Assembly: GCF_963924675.1 (NCBI RefSeq)
Contig: NC_089236.1
Coordinates: 66,425,306 to 66,489,305, forward strand
Direction: 5' to 3'
Source of the DNA: Phocoena phocoena
Taxonomy: Eukaryota; Chordata; Mammalia; Artiodactyla; Phocoenidae
Length of the DNA stretch: 64,000 nucleotides
In this document: positions 53,383 through 63,539 of the stretch, piece by piece
Layout of the letters: each line of letters opens with the position of its first letter
How positions within the stretch are numbered: position 1 is the stretch's first letter
The notes under the pieces: model-generated
The model's input: the letters and a program-made list of their open reading frames with translations, nothing else
Told to the model about the DNA's origin: nothing
Databases searched by the model: none
Made by a program: the position numbers and the translations under genes

Positions 53383-56300
53383 TTAAATTCCATATATATG
53401 TGTTAGCATACGGTATTTGTCTTTTTCTTTCTGACTTACTTCACTCTGTATGACAGACTCTAGGTCTATCCATCTCATTACAAATAGCTCAATTTCATTT
53501 CTTTTTAAGGCTGAGTAATATTCCATTGTGTATATGTGCCGCATCTTCTTTATCCATTCATCCGATGATGGGCGCTTAGGTTGTTTCCATCTCCGGGCTA
53601 TTGTAAATAGAGCTGCAATGAACATTTTGGTACATGACTCTTTTTGAATTTTGGTTTTCTCAGGGTATATGCCCAGTAGTGGGATTGCTGGGTCATATGG
53701 TAATTCTATTTGTAGTTTTTTAAGGAACCTCCATACTGTTCTCCATAGTGGCTGAACCAATTCACATTCCCACCAGCAGTGCAAGAGTGTCCCCTTTTCT
53801 CCACACCCTCTCCAGCATTTATTGTTTCTAGATTTTTTGATGATGGCCATTCTGACTGGTGTGAGATGATATCTCATTGTAGTTTTGATTTGCATTTCTC
53901 TAATGATTAATGATGTTGAGCATTCTTTCATATGTTTGTTGGCAGTCTGTATATCTTCTTTGGAGAAATGTCTATTTAGGTCTTCTGCCCATTTTTGGAT
54001 GGGGTTGTTTGTTTTTTTGTTATTGAGCTGCATGAGCTGCTTGTAAATTTTGGAGATTAATCCTTTGTCAGTTGCTTCATTTGCAAATGTTTTCTCCCAT
54101 TCTGAGGGTTGTCTTTTGGTCTTGGTTATGGTTTCCTTTGCTGTGCAAAAGCTTTGAAGTTTCATTAGGTCCCATTTGTTTCTTTTTGTTTTTATTTCCA
54201 TTACTCTAGGAGGTGGGTCAGAAAGGATCTTGCTGTGATTTATGTCATAGAGTGTTCTTCCTATGTTTTCCTCTAAGAGTTTGATAGTTTCTGGCCTTAC
54301 ATTTAGGTCTTTAATCCATTCTGAGCTTATTTTTGTGTATGGTGTTAGGGAGTGATCTAATCTCATACTTTTACATGTACCTGTCCAGTTTTCCCAGCAC
54401 CATTTATTGAAGAGGCTGTCCTTTCTCCACTGTACATTCCTGCCTCCTTTATCAAAGATAAGGTGTCCATATGTGCGTGGGTTTATCTCTGGGCTTTCTA
54501 TCCTGTTCCACTGATCTATCTTTCTCTTTTTGTGCCAGTACCATACTGTCTTGATTACTGTTGCTTTGTAATATAGTCTGAAGTCAGGGAGCCTGATTCC
54601 TCCAGCTCCTTTTTTCGTTCTCAAGATTGCTTTGGCTATTCGGGGTCTTTTGTGTTTCCATACAAATTGCGAAATTTTTTGTTCTAGTTCTGTGAAAAAT
54701 GCCAGTGGTAGTTTGATAGGGATTGCATTGAATCTGTAGATTGCTTTGGGTAGTAGAGTCATTTTCACAATGTTGATTCTTCCCATCCAAGAACATGGTA
54801 TATCTCTCCATCTATTTGTATCATCTTTAATTTCTTTCATCAGTGTCTTATAATTTTCTGCATACAGGTCTTTCGTCTCCTTAGGTAGGTTTATTCCTAG
54901 ATATTTTATTCTTTTTGTTGCAATGGTAAATGGGAGTGCTTTCTTGATTTCACTTTCAGATTTTTCATCATTAGTATATAGGAATGCCAGAGATTTCTGT
55001 GCATTAATTTTGTATCCTGCTACTTTACCAAATTCATTGATTAGCTCTAGTAGTTTTCTGGTAGCATCTTTAGGATTCTCTATGTATAGTATCATGTCAT
55101 CTGCAAACAGTGACAGCTTTACTTCTTCTTTTCCGATTTGGATTCCTTTTATTTCCTTTGCTTCTCTGATTGCTGTGGCTAAAACTTCCAAAACTATGTT
55201 GAATAAGAGTGGTGAGAGTGGGCAACCTTGTCTTGTTCCTGATCTTAGTGGAAATGCTTTCAGTTTTTCACCATTGAGGATGATGTTTGCTGTGGGCTTC
55301 TCATATGTGGCCCTTATTATGTTGAGGAAAGTTCCCTCTATGCCTACTTTCTGGAGGGTTTTTATCATACATAAATGGGTGTTGAATTTTGTCGAAAGCT
55401 TTCTCTATATCTATTGAGATGATCATATGGTTTTTCTCCTTCAATTTGTTAATATGGTTTATCACATTGATAGATTTGCGTATATTGAAGAATCCTTGCA
55501 TTCCTGGAATAAACCCCACTTGATCATGGTGTATGATCCTTTTAATGTGCTGTTGGATTCTGTTTGCCAGTATTTTGTTGAGGATTTTTGCATCTATGTT
55601 CATCAGTGATATTGGCCTGTAGTTTTCTTTCTTTGTGACATCTTTGTCTGCTTTTGGTATCAGGGTGATGGTGACCTCGTAGAAGGAATTTGGGAGTGTT
55701 CCTCCCTCTGCTATATTTTGGAAGAGTTCGAGAAGGATAGGTGTTAGCTCTTCTCTAAACGTTTGATAGAATTCACCTGTGAAGCCATCTGGTCCTGGGC
55801 TTTTGTTTGTTGGAAGATTTTTAATCACAGTTTCAATTTCAGTGCTTGTGATTGGTCTGTTCATATTTTCTATTTCTTCCTGATTCAGTCTTGGCAGGTT
55901 GTGCATTTCTAAGAATTTGTCCATTTCTTCCAGATTGTCCATTTTATTGGCATAGAGTTGCTTGTAGTAATCTCTCATGATTTTTTTTTTTTCTGCAGTG
56001 TCAGTTGTTACTTCTCCTTTTTCATTTCTAATTCTATTGATTTGAGTCTTCTCCCTTTTTTTCTTGATGAGTCTGGCTAGTGGTTTATCTATTTTGTTTA
56101 TCTTCTCAAAGAACCAGCTTTTAGTTTTATTGATCTTTGCTATCATTTCCTTCATTTCTTTTTCATTTATTTCTGATCTGATTTTTATGATTTCTTTCCT
56201 TCTGCTAGCTTTGGGGTTTTTTTGTTCTTCTTTCTCTAATTGCTTGAGGTGCAAGGTTAGGTTGTTTATTCGAGATGTTTCCTGCTTCTTAAGGTGGGCT

Positions 56301-57205
56301 TGTATTGCTATAAACTTCCCCCTTAGAACTGCTTTTGCTGCATCCCATAGGTTTTGGGTCGTTGTGTCTCCATTGTCATTTGTTTCTAGGTATTTTTTTA
56401 TTTCCTCTTTGATTTCTTCAGTGATCACTTCATTATTAAGTAGTGTATTGTTTAGCCTCCATGTGTTTGTATTTTTTACAGATCTTTTCCTGTAATTGAT
56501 ATCTAGTCTCATGGTGTTGTGGTCAGAAAAGATACTTGATACAATTTCAGTTTTCTTAAATTTACCAAGGCTTGATTTGTGACCCAAGATATGATCTATC
56601 CTGGAGAATGTTCCATGAGCACTTGAGAAAAATGTGTATTCTGTTGTTTTTGGATGGAGTGTCCTATAAATATCCATTAAGTTCATCTTGTTTAATGTAT
56701 CATTTAAAGCTTGTGTTTCCTTATTTATTTTCATTTTGGATGATCTGTCCATGGGTGAAAGTGGGGTGTTAAAGTCCCCTACTATGAATGTGTTACTGTC
56801 GATCTCCCCTTTTATGGCTGTTAGTATTTGCCTTATGTATTGAGGTGCTCCTATGTTGGGTGCATAAATATTTACAATTGTTATATCTTCTTCTTGGATC
56901 GATCCCTTGATCATTATGTAGTGTCCTTCTTTGTCCCTTTTAATAGTCCTTATTTTAAAGTCTATTTTGTCTGATATGAGAATTGCTACTCCAGCTTTCT
57001 TTTGGTTTCCATTTGCATGGAATATCTTTTTCCATCCCCTTACTTTCAGTCTGTATGTGTCTCTAGGTCTGAAGTGGGTCTCTTGTAGACAGCATATATA
57101 AGGGTCTTGTTTTTGTATCCATTCAGCCAATCTGTGTCTTTTGGTGGGAGCATTTAGTCCATTTACATTTAAGGTAATTATCGATATGTATGTTCCTATT
57201 CCCAT
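53383..57205 (-). pseudogene. L1 ORF2 (endonuclease and reverse transcriptase), one frameshift
   Basis: Read from 57205, the first frame opens [20 protein letters not shown]. It has the apurinic-type endonuclease (QETHF and later SDHNT), then reverse-transcriptase motifs ([42 protein letters not shown]). It then leaves frame at a 4-base tandem duplication (CATACATA, 55366-55373). The second frame continues with RT motifs [14 protein letters not shown] and FADDMILY (catalytic Asp pair). It ends with the C-terminal C-X3-C-X7-H-X4-C motif and a stop at 53383. Total span is about 1,274 codons, a normal length for mammalian L1. No other stop or shift was seen. The product would nick DNA and copy L1 RNA at the target. 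Confidence 0.96.
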
Positions 57206-57263
57206 TTTCTATATTGTTTTGGGTTCGTTACTATAGGTCGTTTCCTTCTCTTGTGTTTCTTGT

Positions 57264-58153
57264 CTAGAGAAGTTCCTTTAGCATTTGTTGTAAAGCTGGT
57301 TTGGTGGTGCTGAACTCTCTCAGCTTTTGCTTGTCTGTAAAGGTTTTAATTTCTCCATCAAATCTGAATGAGATCCTTGCTGGGTAGAGTAGTCTTGGCT
57401 GCAGGTTTTTCTCCTTCATCACTTTCAGTATGTCCTGCCACTCCCTTCTGGCTTGTAGGGTTTCTACTGAGAGATCAGCTGTTAACCTTATGGGGATTCC
57501 CTTGTGTGTTATTTGTTGTTTTTCCCTTGCTGCTTTTAATATGCTTTCTTTGTATTTAATTTTTGACAGTTTGATTAATATGTGTCTTGGCGTATTTCTC
57601 CTTGTATTTATCCTGTATGGGACTCTCTGTGCTTCCTGGACTTGATTAACTATTTCCTTTCCCATATTAGGGAAGTTTTCAACTATAATCTCTTCAAATA
57701 TTTTCTCAGTCCCTTTCTTTCTTCTTCTTCTGGAACCCCTATAATTCGAATGTTGGTGCGTTTAATGTTGTCCCAGAGGTCTCTGAGACTGTCCTCAGTT
57801 CTTTTCATTCTTTTTTCTTTATTCTGCTCTGCAGTAGTTATTTCCACTACTTTATCTTCCAGGTCACTTATCCGTTCTTCTGCCTCAGTTATTCTGCTAT
57901 TGATCCTATCTAGAGTACTTTTAATTTCATTTATTGCGTTGTTCATCGTTGCTTGTTTCATCTTTAGTTCTTGTAGGTCCTTGTTAACTGTTTCTTGCAT
58001 TTTGTCCATTCTACTTCCAAGATTTTGGATCATCCTTACTATCATTATTCTGAATTCTTTTTCAGGTAGATTGCCTATTTCCTCTTCATTTGTTAGGTCT
58101 GGTGGGTTTTTATCTTGCTCCTTCATCTGCTGTGTGTTTTTCTGCCTTCTCAT
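57264..58153 (-). pseudogene. L1 ORF1 (RNA-binding chaperone), one frameshift
   Basis: The start at 58153 gives MRRQKNTQQMKEQDKNPPDL, then a long heptad coiled coil (ETVNKDLQELKMKQATMNNA to ISDLEDKVVEI). The RRM begins at NIRIIGVPEEEE. The frame is lost by a 1-base deletion in the A/G-rich run around 57712-57735. The second frame restarts near MGKEIVNQVQEAQRVPYRIN and runs through the RRM/CTD (PRHILIKL, ADLSVETLQARREW) to a stop at 57264. Total length is about 297 codons. ORF1 normally forms trimers that coat L1 RNA. Confidence 0.94.
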
Positions 58154-58679
58154 TTTGCTTATCTTACTGTGTTTGGGGTCTCCTTTTTGCAGGCTGCACG
58201 TTCGTAGTTCCCGTTGTTTTTGATGTCTCTCTCCAGTGGCTAAGGTTGTTTCAGTGGGTTGTGTAGGCTTCCTGGTGGAGGGGACTAGTGCCTGTGTTGT
58301 GCTGGATGAGGCTGGATCTTGTCTCTCTAGTGGGCAGGTTCACGTCTGGTGGTGTGTTTTGGGGTGTCTGTGGCCTTATTATGATTTTAGGCAGCCTCTC
58401 TGCTAATGGGTGGGGTTGTGTTCCTGTTTTGCTAGTTGTTTTGCATAGGTTGTCCAGCACTGTGGCTTGCTGGTCGTTGAGTGAAGCTGGGTGCTGGTGT
58501 TAAGATGGAGGTCTCTGGGAGATTTCCACCGTTTAATATTATGTGGAGCTGGGAGGTCTGTTGTGGACCAGTGTCCTGAAGTTGGCTCTCCTACCTCAGA
58601 GGCAGAGCCCTGACTCCTGGGCTGGAGCACCAAGAGCCTTTCATCCACACGGCTCAGAATAAAAGGGAGAAAAAGTAGA

Positions 58680-58815
58680 GAGAATTGGTAGAAGTATGAG
58701 GGAAAGGAGGAAAGGAAGGAAGGAAGAAAGAAGCAGAGAAGGAAAGAAAGGAGGGAGGGAGGGAGGAAGGAAGGAAGGAGGGAAAGAAGGAACAAAGACA
58801 GAAAGAAAGAAGATA
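58680..58815. repeat. GGAA/GGGA/AAAG purine microsatellite in L1 5' UTR
   Basis: Almost pure A/G on the + strand. A shorter sister run at about 59040-59075 belongs to the second copy of the larger duplication. Confidence 0.95.
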
Positions 58816-59300
58816 CAGTAAAAATAAAATAAAGTATAATATAGTTATTGAATTAAAAAATATTTAGGAAAAAAAAGGGACGGATAGAACCTTAGGACAA
58901 ATGTTGGAAGCAAAGCTATACAGAGAAAATCTTACACAGAAGCATACACATACACCTTCACAAAAAGAGGTAAAGGGGGAAAAATCATAAATCTTGCTCT
59001 CAGAGACCACCTCCTCAATTTGGGGTGATTCGTTGTCTAAAGGAGGGAAGGAAGGAAGGAAAGAAAGAACGAAGGTAAAGTATAATAAATTTATTACAAT
59101 TAAAATTAATTATTAAGAAAAAAAATTTTTTTTAAAAAACCATGGACGGATAGAGCCCTAGGACAAATGGTGGAAGCAAGAGTATACAGACAAGGTCTCA
59201 CACAGAAGCATACACGTACACATTCACAAAAAGAGGAAAAGGGAAAAAAATCATAGATCTTGCTCCTAAATTCCCCCTCTTCAATTTGGGATCATTCCTT
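58815..59300. repeat. two-copy tandem duplication, period about 266 bp, in L1 5' UTR
   Basis: GGACGGATAGAACCTTAGGA at about 58879 recurs as GGACGGATAGAGCCCTAGGA at about 59144. The matching 'CACACAGAAGCATACAC' and 'CACAAAAAGAGG' blocks follow in the same order. A purine run precedes each copy. Confidence 0.9.
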
Positions 59301-59784
59301 GTCTATTCAGGTATTCCACAGATGCAGGGTATATCAAGTTGATTGTGGAGCTTTAATCCGCTGCTTCTGTGGCTGCTGGGAGAGATTTCCCTTTCTCTTC
59401 TTTGTTCTCACAGCTCACAGGAGCTCAGCTTTGGATTTGGCCCTGCCTCTGCGTGTAGGTCGCTGGAGGGCGTCTGTTTTTTGCTCAGACAGGACGGGGT
59501 TAAAGGAGCCGCTGATTCGGGGCCTCCGGCTCACTCAGGCCGGGGGTTGGGGGATGGGGGAAGGAGGGGCACTGCGTGCGGGGCGGGCCTGCGGTGGCAG
59601 AGGCGGCGTGACGTTGCACCAGCCTGAGGCCCGCCGTGCGTTGTCCCGGGGAAGTTGTCCCTGGATCCCGGGAACCTGGCAGTGGCGGGCTGCACAGGCT
59701 CCGCGGAAGAGGGGTGTGAAGAGTGACCTGTGCTCGCACACAGGCCCCTTGGTGGCGGCAGCAGCAGCCTTAGCGTCTCCCGCC

Positions 59785-59947
59785 CGGCTCTGGGGTCCGC
59801 GGTTTTAGCCGCGGCTCGCGCCCGTCTCTGGGGTTTGCGCTTTCAGCCGCGGCTCGCGCCCGTCTCTGGGGTTCGCGCTTTTAGGCGCGGCTCGCGCTCG
59901 TCTCTGGGGTTCGCGCTTTTAGCCGCGGCTCGCGCCCGTCTCTGGAG
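59785..59947. repeat. 38-bp tandem array, about four units, in L1 5' UTR
   Basis: The unit is close to GGTTCGCGCTTTTAGCCGCG plus GCTCGCGCCCGTCTCTGG. Units differ by a few bases, and each carries several CpGs. Confidence 0.93.
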
Positions 59948-60607
59948 ATCCTTTAAGCAGCGCTCTTAAACCCCTCTCCTCGCGCACCAGGAAACAAAGA
60001 GGGAAGAAAAAGTCTCTTGCCTCTTCGGCAGGTGCAGGCTTTTCCCCGAACTCCCTCCCGGCTAGGCGTGGTGCACTAACCCCTTCAGGCTATGTTCAAG
60101 CCGCCAACCCCAGTCCTCTCCCTGAGCTCCGTCCAAAACCGAAACCCGAGCCTCAGCTCGCAGCCCCGCCCTCCCCGGCGGGTGAGCAGACAAGCCTCTC
60201 GGGTTGGTGAGTGCTGGTCGGCACCGATCGTCTGTGCAGGAATCTCCCCGCTTTGCCCTCCGCACCCGTCGCTGTGCACTACTCTGCGGTCCCGAAACTC
60301 CCCCCTCCGCCTCCCGCAGTCTCCGCCCGCGGAGGGGCTTCCTAGTGTGTGGAAACTTTTCCTCCTTCACAGCTCCCTCCCACTGGTGCAGGTGCCGTCC
60401 TTATTCTTTTGTCTCTGTTTTTTTTTTTTTCTTTTGCCCTACCCAGGTACGTGGGGAGTTTCTTGCCTCTTGGGAGGTCTGAGGTATTCTGCCAGCCTTC
60501 AGTAGGTGTTCTGTAGGAGTTGTTCCACGTGTGGATGTATTTCTGGTGTATCCGTGGGGAGGAAGGCGATCTCCGCCTCTGACTCTTCCGCCATCTTCAA
60601 GGTCCCC

Positions 60608-61445
60608 GATATGTTCCTTTTAATTGAAATCTTTATTGAGGTAATTGTAGATGCCCATGTAATTGTAATTAATAATACATAGAGGTCCTGTGTACCCTTT
60701 ACTCACTACCCAGTTTCTCCCAATGATAACATCTTTTAAAACTATATTATGGAGCTTCCCTGGTGGCGCAGTGGTTGGGAGTCCGCCTGCTGATGCAGGG
60801 GACACAAGTTCGTGCCTTGGTCTGGGAAGATCCCACATGCCGCGGAGTGGCTGGGCCGGTGAGCCATGGCCGCTGAGCCTGCGCGTCTGGAGCCTGTGCT
60901 CCGCAACAAGAGAAGCCACAGCAGTGAGAGGCCCGCGTACCGCAAAAAAAAAAAAAAAACAACTGTATTATGGCATTACAGCCAGGATATTGACATTGAT
61001 ATAATCTACCAGTCTATTCAGATTTCTCAGTCTTACTAATATTCATTTCTCTATATGTATTTAATTCTATACACTTTTTCCTGTATCCATCACCACAGTC
61101 AAGATACTGAACAGTCCTCTTGCCACAAGGATCCCTTCTGTTGCCCTTTTATAACCACACCCACTCCCCTCCCATTACTGCTTCAGCCCCTCATTCATAA
61201 CTCCTGGCAACCACTAATTTGTTACTTGTTTCTTAAATTTTGACGTTTGAAAAATGTTACATATGTGGTCTCAAATGTTATGTAACCTTTTGGAATTTTC
61301 TTATTCAGCATAATTCCCTGGAGATTCATGTAGACTGTTGCATTATATATCACTTAGCTATTTCTTTTAATTGCTGAGTATTGCATGGTATGTGTGTGAT
61401 GCATTTTATTCATCTATTCATCAGTTGATAGACATTTGGGTTATT
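60608..61445 (-). mobile_element. older L1 3' end, antisense, carrying a SINE
   Basis: 3' UTR ('ATTGAAATCTTTATTGAGGT') through distal ORF2 ('TTGCTGAGTATTGCATGGTA'). The full-length L1 sits at its poly-A end and a SINE at 60752-60959 splits it. Confidence 0.88.
60752..60959 (+). mobile_element. CHR-type SINE, short class
   Basis: GAGCTTCCCTGGTGGCGCAG to CCCGCGTACCGC plus a 17-A tail. 'aact[a/g]tattatgg' duplications flank it (60740 and 60961). Confidence 0.96.
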
Positions 61446-61678
61446 TCCTCTCCTTTCCTGGCAAGGACTCAGTGAATGAAAAGCCACGGACTCTGTTTAC
61501 TACAGCCCTCCCAACTTCCTTTTCCCCCTCTATAAAAGTGCTCTCCTTCCCTTGCTATCTGGGGAGTTGCACATAGCTTGCCATGGTCGCAGACCCCAAA
61601 CTGCAGTTCTTTGCTGATCCCGAATAAGTACAACTTTGCTGGAGAAATATTTGGCAATCTATTTGTTTTAGGTCAACA
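61446..61678 (+). mobile_element. ERV (gamma-like) LTR, 5'-truncated
   Basis: A TATA box (CTATAAAAG, 61531-61539) is followed by R-U5-like sequence with GAATAAGT and an end near GTCAACA. Internal leader sequence adjoins it, so this is the left LTR of a partial provirus. Confidence 0.7.
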
Positions 61679-62560
61679 TTTTGGGATCAGAGAAGACTCC
61701 CAGTGGCTCCAGAGCTGGCAAGCAAACAGGTGCATTATCCATAAATGAGCTCATTGTTGCTCACTGCTTTTCTCACTGACCCTGGAATTTGAAGGTACAT
61801 CTTTCTTATTGATCCCAGCTTATGCCCTCTTTGCATTTGAAGCTCTCCGGGCTTTATTTGGGATCTATTTTAAGGTTTTGTCTTACCGGTTAAGGCCTTG
61901 CTCTGTATGAGAGTACTCATTTGGCATTTTGGTCTGATTTTCAGATCAGACTGTTTTATTGAAGCTGGCTAGCCTTCCGCGCATTCCTTCGGAGACAGGG
62001 GCTGTTTCTCCTGAACCAGTTTAGCGATCGGCCCATTGCTTTGGAATAGGGGCTGTTCTCTGGAAACTGGATGGAAAAAGCCTTTGGTCTGGCTCTTCCA
62101 ACACCAAGCTATTTCCTTAGAATTGGCTGGTATTAGCTTGCAAGCTGTCTGAATTGAGCTGTTTGAGCTGTAAACTGTTTAAGCTGTTTGAAAATTGTTC
62201 CTTTACTCTAGGAAAAAAATCTCTGAGAAATGGGATCCCAATACAAAAATATTTTGAGGGCCCCCCATGTTTAAAAACTATGGTCCTTCCTCATGTGCAT
62301 TTCTAACAAAATGGACCAACCTGACCAAAGACTGTTTAGAATACCAGTGGCCATTATGGAGAACTTTTGAAATCCAGAAATGAAAGGAATGCCTATTTCA
62401 GTTGGTATTTTGAGGCTTCCTAATGTTATCAGGAGCCTAAAATTGTTTCACTGCAAAATAAGATTTTAAGATTAACTGAGGCACACAAATGATTAAAGAA
62501 AAATAAACTGGCTCCTGAAGCCTTAGGCTCTTCTTCCTTGGCTTTGAGGATCTGTTTATT
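61679..62560 (+). mobile_element. ERV leader and beginning of gag, decayed
   Basis: After the LTR end comes a possible primer-binding region (TTTTGGGATCAGAG), a leader of about 550 bp, then an ATG at about 62230. The start context after it (MGSQ...) resembles myristoylated matrix starts of gamma-like ERVs. Stops follow within about 20-30 codons and the remnant fades by about 62560. It encodes no intact viral protein. Confidence 0.55.
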
Positions 62561-63538
62561 AATTTTTTACAGTATGCATCGTTTGCAGGCTATTCCTATG
62601 GAATGTAGGCACAGGTCTGAAACGTGTGTATATGTTCTGCATGGTGTAGAACATTTGTTGATATTTGCATTAGAAAGAGTGAGAAAACGTGTATTTGCTT
62701 GTATATTGATAAAAGCCTTTGGAAAGACATGCAAGAAACTGGTAATATCCATTACCTCTTGGAGGAGAACTGTAAAGTGACCTTGGGAAGTTCTTACCTT
62801 CTGAGGACCTCATTTTCCTCATTGTGAAGCATAGAAATTGAAGAGATGACATGGTCCAATCTTTATTGTTTGGTACCATAAAATGGTTTGAAAAGATAAA
62901 TTTTATATTATGACTATATTTTATCTTTGCCAATTAAAGAATTCTTATATTTTATTTTTTGATCTGTGAATATAGATGATATATAATTTATTTTCTTTCT
63001 ATGTTCTTAAGTGAGCTTTTTGTGGTATTTAAGAGAGTTTACCAGTCTATAAAGTCCATAAAGATTTCATCTTACTAATAACAATATACAGTCAGATAGC
63101 TACATTCAGGTACAGATTTTACACCTTGGAATAGAAGTTTGAATATGCTTAATCTCTTTTTGGGCTACAATGAGAATTTCATATTTGTTAAGTGTACAGG
63201 TTACTCTGCTGCCAGAGGGTCTCCTGTAAACAGGGCTGCCTCAGGTCCATACTGGTTGTCGTAGTCCTGAAAAGGATCTTAGGTGGTTTAGTTTGTCTTC
63301 AAGCTATCAGTGACTCCTGTAACCAGTGCCTACGGTCATTTCTTAGTTCAGTGAGTGTTTTAGTGCATATTTGCAAGTCAAGAGTGGTAGGGTTAGAGGG
63401 TTGCTGACAAAGAAAACTAATCTCTTAGGATAGCTAATGATAAGTACTATGATTGAGCCTGTGGGAACATACCAGTAGGGTTACCTAATGGAGCTGGGAG
63501 TTGGGGGTCGGGGGTCAAAAAGGGCTTTCCTAAAGGAG
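62561..63538. other. intron 4, nothing recognised
   Basis: AT-rich, unique-looking, with no exon of DNAJC3 recognised. Confidence 0.4.
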
Positions 63539-63539
63539 G

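Larger units (their letters stand above)
53001..60607 (-). mobile_element. full-length L1 retrotransposon, antisense to DNAJC3
   Basis: The poly-A end (poly-T at about 53001-53013) is at low coordinates and the 5' end is at 60607. Target-site duplications 'gatattttcctttt' (52991-53004) and 'gatatgttcctttt' (60608-60621) differ at one base. In order it carries a 3' UTR of about 380 bp, ORF2, a 58-bp spacer, ORF1 and a 2.45-kb 5' UTR. Each ORF seems broken by a single small indel. CpGs are plentiful in the 5' UTR, suggesting a fairly recent insertion. It landed in or beside the 3' end of an older L1. It is probably inactive in its own right because of the two frameshifts. Confidence 0.97.
58154..60607 (-). 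promoter_or_regulatory. L1 5' UTR / internal promoter
   Basis: About 2.45 kb, long for a mammalian L1 5' UTR. The first bases on the sense strand contain AAGATGGCGGAAG (60587-60599), a YY1-type motif at the place used in human L1. The outer 1.1 kb is CpG-rich. It contains a 38-bp tandem array (59785-59947), a 2-copy duplication of period about 266 bp (about 58800-59300) and a purine microsatellite (58680-58815). Open frames on either strand here are not supported as genes. Confidence 0.88.

Noticed and set aside
57582..58223. 213-codon + frame and other + frames at 54923-56495
   Set aside because: They are antisense shadows of L1 ORF1 and ORF2.
59260..59808. 182-codon + frame antisense to the L1 5' UTR
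   Set aside because: CpG-rich 5' UTR sequence lacks stops. There is no known antisense protein with this reading, though an antisense transcript is possible.
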